Source: an uncultured Bacteroides sp. (lineage in GTDB: Bacteria; Bacteroidota; Bacteroidia; Cytophagales; Cyclobacteriaceae). Taken from it: a DNA stretch of 64,000 nucleotides. Positions 45,101-53,811 of this stretch are shown piece after piece (position 1 is the stretch's first letter; each line of letters begins with the position of its first letter). A model generated the notes under the pieces. It was given only the letters and a program-made list of their open reading frames with translations, had not been told where the DNA came from and did no database searches. Both the position numbers and the translations under genes were made by a program. The DNA is taken from assembly GCA_902168185.1 (NCBI GenBank), contig CABHOV010000040.1, positions 62,001 through 126,000 on the forward strand. Reading direction: 5' to 3'.

Positions 45101-45674
45101 CATAACAGGCTGCGTGTCTGATCCGGTTAGTGAAGAAATACTTTCACAACCTATACTTCCGGAATTCGACTTTGCGATTATCCCGGCAAGCTGTGAAGAA
45201 GACAACGGTCAGATCATGCTTACCATAACGAACAATGTTGATATTGCAGAGATCATTTGGGTTACAGAGACTGGAACCATTGTGGGCGATCCGGTACTCC
45301 AAGGTATTCCGGCTGGGAAGTATACAGTGACCGTCATTACGCAATTAGGCTGTGAAGCTTCTAAAGATGTAGAGGTGAAAACAGATATCCGACCTTACAA
45401 CGGTGTGTCCAGAAATGGTGATGGTAAAAATGACATCTTCTTTATCAACTGTATCCAGGAATTCCCGAACAACATCGTGAAGGTATTCAACCGTGCCGGT
45501 ACATTGGTATACGAACATGAAGGGTATAACAACATTGATATATTCTTCGATGGTAAATCGAATAAGGGTATCAGCATGATGGGTACAAACCTTCCTGACG
45601 GTACATACTTCTACGTCATCGATAAACGCGATGGTACTAAACCTTTAGCTGGTTATCTTGAAATTGTTAACTAA
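39186..45674 (+). CDS. Giant type IX secreted adhesin, 14 Ig-like repeats, type B sorting domain
   Basis: A 2162-residue surface protein. Signal peptide (MKRLILLILFLSLIAINSFA, then Q); two calcium-loop units with cysteine pairs (CNNNLDDDGDGLVDC and CDNGVDDDGDRFIDC, residues 26-60); an FG-GAP/VCBS propeller (about 115-530, e.g. VDKDGIPE, FDGDGAVE, IDGDGKMN, MNGDGSTE); a CARDB-like Ig domain (about 640-755); about 14 repeats of about 95 residues (about 760-2065), each with a cysteine near its start, a G-x-I/A motif, an F-x-WY-x-G centre and a GTYTVxA...TGC end; and the CHU_C domain (about 2068-2162: NGDGKNDIFFINC, VFNRAGTLVYEHEGY, LPDGTYFYVID). This is the architecture of SprB-like mobile adhesins. 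It overlaps the next PorP/SprF start by one base. Confidence 0.93.
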   Translation: MKRLILLILFLSLIAINSFAQETGTKCNNNLDDDGDGLVDCRDGDCAGKVCEICDNGVDDDGDRFIDCYDKECSIDAVCEDFFIGKDITCDVKPTTFPPFEMKLKFKSEPNRTNHVNRLIVGDVDKDGIPEIVTTYRSGDANPSEGSVNILQAPLAGSTLALDKQIDLLADGFAPVFEDIAMADINKDGCAEMFILTATSDGTNYRIIAYDCNGTKIWANPIDCGVYPGTLGLTDFDGDGAVELYFRTRVYDAHSGTLMGQNNFDAGGNWFENSNAPIAVDILSSNAGQELVAGCRIYSVNINRPAPPPGIPPSTSTLTLVKQRTEYFTRIIRTSGSGTSVADFNLDGFLDVVAVGSTTQSGTNQDRTTTIFYWDVQNDQLKTYTDLSNASDSKYKNGWQNGAGRINLADIDGDGKMNAVYVSGKFLYALKETGSALDTLWRRRVTEETSGYTGCTMFDFNADGKSEIVYRDEDYIYIYTTTNVSGVVTVTRSTPVRCASRTSNEYPIVVDMNGDGSTEICVTCAIDETVAGKDHSLWDAAEVRVYESANVPWVPARKLWNQHGYFVANVNDDLTIPRQIQAHHLVYAENAQCFVDGKSRPLNSFLNQAPYLNSFGCPSYAAPNLAVTPFGPGLNVEVNPPTCPDKNFTVSFKFRNKGDISVSGNLPVSFYNGDPTVAGAIFLGKTIIPLSSMSPGDTLTQTNVPITGPGSAFKLFIVLNDDGTTIPSPITIPNPNSTIKECDYGDNILEADVVPLPVSLQAELVRDNLKCSNLTNSPNNGAVRAYVILNGIKDSTSFNFYWFKGTVAKPIGAADHVGHTYSGLAADTYTVYAIHKTAMCSSDTVASVVVKEISRAINVNVITERNYDDCKNPNGKLQAIVNDTDGDGVGEPTGKFEYIWYAGPDILVGDTLGISHTINGLRPGTYSVLVVEKSTGCQGNDTGEILDLTVPFTLDTTHVDITCSATDLGSATATINGGTTGYTISWFNGSFVKPTDDFTGSVYNNLTAGSYTVFAMDNNTKCNSDTVTIKIKQTKPPVITGIVKDSDQSSCVSSIGAATVSIQGNVADYNFQWYKGANTLPANAIAGATNPSVTGLAAGTFTVKVTDKVTTCSSTAQITIGGPVTTELLTIVATAQSTCTPNNGQIEVQTVSPGQPSDYTFEWYTGTSVTPSKLIASSTTNILSGVNPGTYTVRARHKVYGCVTPAKQAVVSNNITAIAINTPVLTEPNDCISEDGQIQIEVSTANVLGYDFRWFKGFTVTSSSVQIATVVNTSSTSLVTDLRYGQYVVEITNRDTGCKNEFPIYLPFLNGHTLTPFSQTDITTCVPDNGGSITAELKPTVGFTNTDYSVVYYEGSIDPETGIGTGTTYTGPNGTNYLFSSNGPFNTVTKYYTMVAVANTGSLAGCRASATFAIKQTIVDPVIDATATTANTTVNKFCKTEVVGNPGSGSIDLTLGSGVPADYDYQWTSDTDPTFSASTEDISGLKPGEYRILVVDNGGANAGCFTENVFTVLNDPMEVTVDPANGDLTTTSLTECGPDGVTALTQGGAAFQRIMADGIAVTSPFAGYTFDWRKIDNSVVADNDAVIGDIGNLGAGEFYVTATDNASKCDITASFVIEDETINSIGVDLFEFIVPSKCLKPVNVLGQLKVQATGLPGTSYTYNWFAGTTTTTALPAANVTGTDSYGNAGNIAQTINPGFFTVEVENNTSHCKVTDTYELSQDTAIVTMTASSSPLTFCVNPDGAVYGTITSSTPNDYDYKWYIGNTVKPTPDYTGKLVENLQPTTFPNSYLVVATDKLDAFCEVSDTVEIEDIREYPVVAAMSLSPRTNCDVVKADGIASASVGGNILDYNFDWYGETITPPPFVTGSQISGLRDSTYTVIASDIVTGCSDTTQVSIEFAPIGVEQPSIEVISHVTSCVENNGILSASVNGNTSDYIFEWYIGTTVKVTPDFVGPYYDSLAVGIYTVRATSRITGCVSDPVSEEILSQPILPEFDFAIIPASCEEDNGQIMLTITNNVDIAEIIWVTETGTIVGDPVLQGIPAGKYTVTVITQLGCEASKDVEVKTDIRPYNGVSRNGDGKNDIFFINCIQEFPNNIVKVFNRAGTLVYEHEGYNNIDIFFDGKSNKGISMMGTNLPDGTYFYVIDKRDGTKPLAGYLEIVN

Positions 45675-46633
45675 TGAGTAAAATGACCTCTACCCCTAAA
45701 CGCATTTTTTTAACTACACTGGCTATACTTGGCATTACGATGGCAAGTATAGCACAGCAGTACCCGGTCTTTACGCAATACTATTTTAACGAGATGGTTA
45801 TTAACCCGGCCTATGCTGGGGCACACGTGAAGTTCAGTGCAACGGCCATGTACCGTAATCAATGGGTTAACTTTCCGGGTGCACCCCGAACCTTTAACTT
45901 CAGTGCGCACACTGCATTGGCAAAGAATAAAGTAGGTGTCGGAATTATGTTTGATCATGACGAGATCGGCAGTTATAGCAACGATCACATTTATTTAAAC
46001 TATGCCTATAAAATCCACTTCCCGAATGCTACATTATCGATGGGATTGCAGGCTGGTATAAATCTATTGGGTGCAGACTATAGCAAACTTGATTTGCAAA
46101 ATCCGGATGATGCTTCCTTTTATAACATTTCAAAACAGGTGAAGCCAAACTTCGGAGCGGGTTTATTCTATAGTAAGAAAAATTTCTTCCTGGGTTTCTC
46201 AGTACCTTTCATATTGAATAATGAAGTCGCGAATTCCGTTGAAACACTTTTAGGTGGCATCAAAGAAGCCCGCTACTATTTCTTACGTGGTGGTGCAGTG
46301 TTGCCACTAGACAGAATGGATAAGGTAAAGATCAATCCTTCATTCCTGGTGAGAACTCAGGAAGGCCAGCCTTTAAGTTTTGATATCAATACAGCGTTGA
46401 TCTTTTATGATGTATTCAGTATCGGTGGCTCTTATCGTCTTGGAGATTCATTCATAAGCTTTATCGATCTTAAACTGACAGATAAACTACATTTTGGATA
46501 TTCATATGATTGGACTCAATCTGATTTGAATAATTTCTCTAATGGTACGCATGAGTTTATGCTAAACTTCCGATCTATATTCAGAGGAATTCATAAAAAT
46601 CCGGAATGTCCGCAATACTATAATTATCGATAG
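45674..46633 (+). CDS. PorP/SprF type IX secretion membrane protein
   Basis: A 319-residue PorP/SprF outer-membrane protein of normal length. The signal peptide ends SIAQ, followed by the family hallmarks QYPVFTQYYFNEMVINPAYAG, MYRNQWVNFPGAP, NKVGVGIMFDHDEIG, LSMGLQAGINLL, GAGLFYSKKNFFLGFSVP and the last strands FGYSYDWTQSDL and GTHEFMLNFRS. In Flavobacterium, SprF is needed for export of the SprB adhesin encoded next to it; the same relation to the 2162-residue adhesin is inferred here. The ATG lies in a TAATG overlap with the adhesin stop, so translation is coupled. A bidirectional terminator follows. There is no C-terminal SPOR extension, unlike the paralogue at 34323. Confidence 0.95.
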   Translation: MSKMTSTPKRIFLTTLAILGITMASIAQQYPVFTQYYFNEMVINPAYAGAHVKFSATAMYRNQWVNFPGAPRTFNFSAHTALAKNKVGVGIMFDHDEIGSYSNDHIYLNYAYKIHFPNATLSMGLQAGINLLGADYSKLDLQNPDDASFYNISKQVKPNFGAGLFYSKKNFFLGFSVPFILNNEVANSVETLLGGIKEARYYFLRGGAVLPLDRMDKVKINPSFLVRTQEGQPLSFDINTALIFYDVFSIGGSYRLGDSFISFIDLKLTDKLHFGYSYDWTQSDLNNFSNGTHEFMLNFRSIFRGIHKNPECPQYYNYR

Positions 46634-46650
46634 TACACCAACCTAAATAA

Positions 46651-46680
46651 AAATCCCGGGTATATAGCCCGGGATTTTTT
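46651..46680. terminator. Bidirectional terminator between porP/sprF and ppk1
   Basis: ATCCCGGG (46653-46660) pairs perfectly with CCCGGGAT (46668-46675), 7-nt loop, with A-tract before and T-tract after, so it works for both convergent genes. Confidence 0.88.
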
Positions 46681-46703
46681 ATTTGTAGATATCACTTTGT
46701 ATT

Positions 46704-48830
46704 TTAAAGGAGGCTGGCATCCATTACAATCTCTCGGGTTACATGATAGAACTCTTTGTGAATATTAAACGGTGCTTCACCGTTTAATTCTTTGATAGCG
46801 TATGATCCGTCTTCCTTCATGATATACGAATTGACGTTATCTTTCAGATTATACCGAAGATTGTTGATGGCCTGTTTTTTCAGGAAGTCATCATCCAATA
46901 AGAAAAGAGACTCAATTCTGCGATCAAAACTTCTCACCATGGCATCTGCGCTGCCAATGTATACTTTCGGATTGCCAGCATTGTGGAAATAGTATATACG
47001 GGAGTGCTCAAGGTACTCTCCTACTATGGAAATCACCTCTATATTTTCACTTAATCCAACTCTTCCGGGACGCAAGCAACACATACCACGGACAATGAGC
47101 TTTACCTGTACGCCTGCCTGAGAAGCAAGGTATAATTCATCGATCAATTCTTTATCCTGAAACGAATTAAGCTTAATGACTATACTTGACCGAATTCCAT
47201 TACGTGCATTCTCCGCTTCGCGCTTTACAAGATTGCAAAGCTGGATACGCATATCACGTGGAGATGTGATCAGGTTCCTATAGGTTGATGGCTGAGAGTG
47301 CCCTGTTATAACATTGAAAAATTCGGAGACATCATTCGCATAGACTTCCTTTGTCGTTAGCAGGCCTATATCTACATACAGCCGCGAGGTACTTTCATTA
47401 TAGTTACCGCTGGAAAGATGAACATAGCGATATACTTTATCATCTTCTTCTTTACGGACAATGAGCAACAATTTTGTGTGTGTCTTTAAACTACTCACAC
47501 CGTATATAACAAAGCAACCTGCCTTTTGGAGACGTTGTGCTTCACGTAAATTATTCTCTTCATCAAAGCGTGCCTTTACCTCGAACAATACGGCAACGTG
47601 CTTCCCGTTTTCTGCAGCACGGAGCAAAGCCGCTGTAACACGTGACTCTTTCGCAACCCGATAGATGGTAATCTTAATCGAGAGTACATATGGATCATCT
47701 GCAGCTTTTTCCAAAAGCTCGAGTACAGGCTCCATCGAGTTATAGGGATGATGCAACAGTATATCACGCTCTTTCAAAACCTCAAACAGATCACGGCTTC
47801 CTTGCTCCGGAAAGTTCAGTGGTTTGATTGGAGCCGGTGGCTGCGATCGCTTGCTCTTAAACTCCTTATGTCCGATGATCTGCATAAGTCCGTTGAACTC
47901 AAGCATACTCTCCTTGGGAACATAAAAGATATTGTGCTCATCAAGATCCCATTGAATCTTCAACAAGCGCATCATCCACGGGTCAGGATTTTCTTCGACA
48001 TCCATTCTTACCACGCGTCCGCTTCTGCGTGTCTTCAACTTGCGTTTTAAGTCTTCCAGAAAGTTTGACTCTATATCTTCACTTTCTTCCAGTGTAAAAT
48101 CTCCGTTTCTGTTGATCCTGAAAAGGTTGATACCAGTGATCTCTATATTTCTGAATAGATGATGGATATTATTGCGGATGATCTCTTCGATGGGTACGAA
48201 CTCAATAGTATCTTCTGTTGCCAGTTCATAGAATCGTGGCAGATTTTGTGGCACCTGTATGAATGATACCCGCTGCTGATTCTGTAGGTCGGTGGTATTT
48301 TTGGTTACTACACCAAACAGTAATCTGTTATTCATCAGCACCGGAAAAGTGTGATAATTATCAAACACCATTGGCGTGAGCATCGGATAAATGGTATGAT
48401 TGAAATACTCATTTACCCGTTGGGTATTTTCCGGAGAGAGTGATTTATACTCGGAGATTACAAAGCCATTTTGAGGAAAGAGTGGCTTCAGATTATTGAC
48501 GTAATAGTCATTCTGATCATTAAAGAACTTCTTTGTTTCAGCCAGTAACAATTTACGGAAAGGTTCTTCGCGCAAGCCATTATAGTCAAAACGTTCTTTA
48601 TTATAGTCCAGGTAATTATATAAACTTCCAAGCCGGATGGTACAAAACTCATCCAGGTTGGAAGCTGTAATTGAAAAGAATTTTAGGCGATCAAAGATTG
48701 TGCGATCTATATGCTTGGCCTGCTCAAGCACCCGATAGTTAAACTTCAGCCAGCTGAGGTCGCGGCTGATGTAGTTACTCTCATATATCTGTTGTGCTAT
48801 CTTATCCGTTGAAATTTGTAACTCGTCCAT
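46704..48830 (-). CDS. ppk1: Polyphosphate kinase 1
   Basis: A 708-residue PPK1, which reversibly polymerises the gamma-phosphate of ATP into inorganic polyphosphate at the inner membrane. Four domains are recognisable: N-terminal helical (SRDLSWLKFNYRVLEQA, ASNLDEF), head domain, and two phospholipase-D-like catalytic domains. The phosphoacceptor histidine lies in SLKTHTKLLLIVRKE, the second catalytic histidine in YYFHNAGNPKVYIGSADAM; the YNSMEPVLELLEKAA stretch and FEVKARFDEENN are also present. Full length (family about 690-720). It is transcribed toward the adhesin locus and lies 90 nt after gyrB on the same strand. Confidence 0.97.
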   Translation of the reverse strand: MDELQISTDKIAQQIYESNYISRDLSWLKFNYRVLEQAKHIDRTIFDRLKFFSITASNLDEFCTIRLGSLYNYLDYNKERFDYNGLREEPFRKLLLAETKKFFNDQNDYYVNNLKPLFPQNGFVISEYKSLSPENTQRVNEYFNHTIYPMLTPMVFDNYHTFPVLMNNRLLFGVVTKNTTDLQNQQRVSFIQVPQNLPRFYELATEDTIEFVPIEEIIRNNIHHLFRNIEITGINLFRINRNGDFTLEESEDIESNFLEDLKRKLKTRRSGRVVRMDVEENPDPWMMRLLKIQWDLDEHNIFYVPKESMLEFNGLMQIIGHKEFKSKRSQPPAPIKPLNFPEQGSRDLFEVLKERDILLHHPYNSMEPVLELLEKAADDPYVLSIKITIYRVAKESRVTAALLRAAENGKHVAVLFEVKARFDEENNLREAQRLQKAGCFVIYGVSSLKTHTKLLLIVRKEEDDKVYRYVHLSSGNYNESTSRLYVDIGLLTTKEVYANDVSEFFNVITGHSQPSTYRNLITSPRDMRIQLCNLVKREAENARNGIRSSIVIKLNSFQDKELIDELYLASQAGVQVKLIVRGMCCLRPGRVGLSENIEVISIVGEYLEHSRIYYFHNAGNPKVYIGSADAMVRSFDRRIESLFLLDDDFLKKQAINNLRYNLKDNVNSYIMKEDGSYAIKELNGEAPFNIHKEFYHVTREIVMDASLL

Positions 48831-48853
48831 GTCAGCAAGGTAAAAAAGTTAAA

Positions 48854-48905
48854 CTTATCCGTTAACTCTTCACTGCTATCATTCAGTTAACATTTACCGG
48901 ATAAG
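48854..48905 (-). other. Imperfect hairpin between gyrB and ppk1
   Basis: CTTATCCG (48854-48861) and CGGATAAG (48898-48905) pair perfectly; inside them GTTAAC (48861-48866) can pair with GTTAAC (48886-48891), leaving ATTTAC bulged. On the minus strand TTTAACTTTTTTA follows, so this could be a weak gyrB terminator or a ppk1 leader structure. Confidence 0.35.
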
Positions 48906-48920
48906 CACAAAAGAAAAATT

Positions 48921-50894
<1,974 letters not shown>

Positions 50895-50895
50895 T

Positions 50896-50903
50896 CAAAA
50901 ATA
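50896..50903 (-). promoter_or_regulatory. -7 promoter box for gyrB
   Basis: TATTTTTG on the minus strand, an exact TAnnTTTG, 19 nt before the gyrB ATG. No good -33 element at 19 nt. The rest of the divergent gap to 51022 shows nothing else I can support. Confidence 0.45.
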
Positions 50904-51022
50904 AGTTTTTTTGCCCGCCACACCGCATCTTTCAAGAAAAAAAACGATGTATTTTTTAAAAGGTAAGAGCATCAGAAAAAGCAGCTTTGACTTTAATAAC
51001 TAAATTTTTAGTTTTGATCACT

Positions 51023-52450
51023 ATGCGTCATCAAGCACTGCAATTTCTGATCGTTATAAGCTTGCACTTTTTATTCTTCGCCTCTTCCCTTGCGCAACCC
51101 TTGATAACAAAAAAACGCAACGTTGAAGTTCCTGTTTACAGGTCGGTGCAAGACTCTATTCGATTGGCGAACGTTGACGCTGCGCTTCAAGCAATATCAA
51201 ACCACGAGCCTGTGGATATAAAGGTACTTGACAGCATCATGACCTTGAAGCAGACGATTTATCAAGAGGCAGTTCTTCGTCTTAGAACAATTTATAGACC
51301 ATCTGAAGATTTTATACCGCTTGATAGTATACGCTATCGAAAGGACATTCATACACTCAAGAAGGTCAGCATCGCCAACCGAAAACTTAATACGCTTCCG
51401 GAAGAACTTCTTCAATGTGATAGTCTCGAAAGCCTGGAGATTGTAAACTGTTCGATTCGTAAAATTCAAAAGCAGATCAATAATCTTCCACGACTAACAA
51501 GCATTACGATACTGAATAATAAAAATAAAAGGCCACTGAAGCTTAGCAAGAATATACATGTAACTTCCTTCACTATCCACGGTGATCGCCCTAATGCATT
51601 GCCTCGCTCCTATCGCAAGTTCCAGGCGTTAACGATGCTTGATCTTTCCAATAATGCACTTACAAAATTTCCCAACGGTGCAGCACACAACAAGAAGCTC
51701 GATGAATTAAGTCTGCAGCACAATGAGATTACACTGGTTCGTGACAGGTTGAAGAGCCATCCCAACCTTCAAAAGCTGGCACTGCAGCAGAACAATATTT
51801 ACCGCATACCGGCCAGCATCGCTCAATTTCCGAACCTTACGCGACTCAGCTTGAATCATAATAAAATTACCGAAGTAGCACCTGAAATAAGTACACTGAA
51901 AAAATTAGAACACGTATCGTTTTATAACAATCAGTTGACCTCTGTTCCATGGGGCGTATATCAACTGCGAAGTTTAAAAGTTATTGATCTATACTTCAAT
52001 CAGATTGATACGATCAGTAACCTCATCAGCAATTGGTCATCGCTGGAAATACTTTTTGTTGCTCACAACAAACTGCTGGTGTTACCTGAGAAACTTACTG
52101 CTATAGCTTCGCTTCGGGAGATCTATGCATATGATAACCGGCTTACTCGAATTGCCGAAGATATAGACCGGTTGTCCAACCTTCGGATCATGCTGGTGAA
52201 TAATAACTGTCTCAAGCAAATTCCGCTTTCCTTGCTAAACCTCGGATGGATTGAAGAACTCGATTTTTCAGAGAACTATATGACTGATCTTCCCGAAGGT
52301 ATATTTGATTTTAAAAATCTGAAATTCATTTCGCTGATGAACAATCCCTGGAATGAACGAACCCGGGTTTTCATTGATAAAAAATCAAGAGCATTGGCTG
52401 ACAAAGATATAACCATTCGGGTTTCAGGACCTTCCTATACCTTTCAATGA
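51023..52450 (+). CDS. Exported leucine-rich-repeat protein
   Basis: A 475-residue protein with a signal peptide (MRHQALQFLIVISLHFLFFA, ending SSLAQ), a helical region (about 25-110) and about 12 leucine-rich repeats (about 110-460) of the LxxLxLxxNxIxxIPxxI type, e.g. TMLDLSNNALTKFPNG, TRLSLNHNKITEVAPEI, EHVSFYNNQLTSVPWGV and EELDFSENYMTDLPEGI. It presumably binds another protein in the periplasm or on the surface; the ligand is unknown. ATG at 51023 is preferred to the ATG 12 codons upstream because it begins the signal peptide. Its last 7 nt overlap the convergent PPK2 gene. Confidence 0.88.
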   Translation: MRHQALQFLIVISLHFLFFASSLAQPLITKKRNVEVPVYRSVQDSIRLANVDAALQAISNHEPVDIKVLDSIMTLKQTIYQEAVLRLRTIYRPSEDFIPLDSIRYRKDIHTLKKVSIANRKLNTLPEELLQCDSLESLEIVNCSIRKIQKQINNLPRLTSITILNNKNKRPLKLSKNIHVTSFTIHGDRPNALPRSYRKFQALTMLDLSNNALTKFPNGAAHNKKLDELSLQHNEITLVRDRLKSHPNLQKLALQQNNIYRIPASIAQFPNLTRLSLNHNKITEVAPEISTLKKLEHVSFYNNQLTSVPWGVYQLRSLKVIDLYFNQIDTISNLISNWSSLEILFVAHNKLLVLPEKLTAIASLREIYAYDNRLTRIAEDIDRLSNLRIMLVNNNCLKQIPLSLLNLGWIEELDFSENYMTDLPEGIFDFKNLKFISLMNNPWNERTRVFIDKKSRALADKDITIRVSGPSYTFQ

Positions 52451-53382
52451 TCGTTACTTTTCTTTGATTTCCGGGTGGTTTCTTTTTCTGCCAGCAGTTG
52501 TACTTTGGCTTTTTCAAGTTCCGCTTTTTGTTGAGCCAAAACGGAAGGATACTCGAGACTGAGGGATTGAAATTGTTTATAGATGATTGACACCATCGCG
52601 AGCCGTGCATACCATTTATCGTCTGCCGGTATAACAAACCAAGGAGCATGATCTTTCGATGTAGCCTTCAAGGCTTCTTCGTATGCTTTCTGATAGTCGT
52701 TCCAATGCGCACGCTCCTTTAGATCGCCAAGGGAAAACTTCCAGTTCTTGGTTGGATTATCGATACGTTCCAAAAATCTTTTCTTCTGTTCTTTTTTAGA
52801 TACGTGTAAAAAGAACTTCAGGATGATCGTTCCGTTTTCTGACAAATTCTTTTCGAAGCGGTTAATCTGTTTAAATCGCCTCTTCCAGAAATCCTTATCT
52901 ATATCTTCTACGGATTGAACACCGGGGAGATTTTCATTGAGTATATATTCAGGATGAACCCGCGTGATTAACACATTCTCGTAATGCGACCGGTTATGAA
53001 TGGCAATTTCACCACGTGCCGGTAATGCTGCATTATGTCGCCACAAATAATAATGATCTAATTCCTGACTCGAAGGTGTCTTAAAACTATATACCCGAAC
53101 ACCAGTCGGATTAAGACCACTTAACATATGTTTCACTGCACTGTCCTTTCCTGCAGCATCCATCGCCTGCAGAATGATAAGCACACTATAGCGGTTATGC
53201 GCATATAGTTTGTCCTGGATCTCTGCGAGGTGTTCAAGTCCCTGGTCAAGTAATATCTTCGATTCTTCTTTTGTGATCTCCTCACCTGTATAGGATGTAT
53301 CGTAGTCTGAGAGCTTAAATTTCTTGCCAGGCTTAACCAACAATTTCTTTATCTGTACAGCCGCTTCTTCAGTGATTGTCAT
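52444..53382 (-). CDS. ppk2: Polyphosphate kinase 2 family phosphotransferase
   Basis: A 312-residue single-domain PPK2. It transfers phosphate from polyphosphate to nucleotides. Seen: the Walker A-like LQAMDAAGKDSAVKHML, the FKTPSSQELDHYYLWRH lid region, Walker B with HNRSHYENVLITRVHPE, FEKNLSENGTIILKFFLHVSKKEQKKRFLER, and WKFSLGDLKERAHW. Length and the NRSHYE form resemble class III enzymes, such as the characterised Cytophaga hutchinsonii protein, which phosphorylate both AMP and ADP; the class is inferred, not proven. The C-terminal 30 residues are a lysine/glutamate-rich helix. With ppk1 and the ppx-like gene it makes three polyphosphate genes in about 21 kb. Confidence 0.93.
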   Translation of the reverse strand: MTITEEAAVQIKKLLVKPGKKFKLSDYDTSYTGEEITKEESKILLDQGLEHLAEIQDKLYAHNRYSVLIILQAMDAAGKDSAVKHMLSGLNPTGVRVYSFKTPSSQELDHYYLWRHNAALPARGEIAIHNRSHYENVLITRVHPEYILNENLPGVQSVEDIDKDFWKRRFKQINRFEKNLSENGTIILKFFLHVSKKEQKKRFLERIDNPTKNWKFSLGDLKERAHWNDYQKAYEEALKATSKDHAPWFVIPADDKWYARLAMVSIIYKQFQSLSLEYPSVLAQQKAELEKAKVQLLAEKETTRKSKKSNDH

Positions 53383-53442
53383 GAGTGATTCTTTTATAAA
53401 AGAAAGATAGCTGTTTTCAGATACAGATGTTTATACTACAAT

Positions 53443-53811
53443 CTAAAACTGGCGTGACCGCAGCATTACCAACGTACATGCTTCCAGTGCTTCAATACCT
53501 TTGTCTTCTGCCATTTTTTCGAACTCTTCATTTTCCGTTCCGGGATTAAAGATGATCCGCTTAGGGTTTAATCCCAAGATATAGTCATACCATTCAGGCT
53601 GCCGTTGTGGACCGATATACAATGTAACCGTATCAACATTTTCAATCTTTGGCTTCTGCTTTATATCGAGAATTTTATTGCCAAATACTTCACCAGTTTT
53701 TATACCGACCGGCACGATTTCATTTTCATACTGCGTAAGCATCGATGCGGCCAGGTAGGCATACCGTGATGGATCGTTGGTTGCTCCTATGATGACTGTT
53801 TTCTTATTCAT
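53443..53811 (-). CDS. CoA-binding domain protein (YccU-like)
   Basis: A 122-residue single-domain CoA-binding protein with the Rossmann-like fold of succinyl-CoA synthetase alpha: KKTVIIGATNDPSRYAYLAASML, GEVFGNKILDIKQKPKIENVDTVTLYIGPQ, and NPKRIIFNPGTENEEFEKMAEDKGIEALEACTLVML. The family has no settled function; members may sense or be modified by CoA. Its ATG overlaps the stop of the FAD dehydrogenase gene by 4 nt (ATGA), so the two are translationally coupled. Confidence 0.9.
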   Translation of the reverse strand: MNKKTVIIGATNDPSRYAYLAASMLTQYENEIVPVGIKTGEVFGNKILDIKQKPKIENVDTVTLYIGPQRQPEWYDYILGLNPKRIIFNPGTENEEFEKMAEDKGIEALEACTLVMLRSRQF

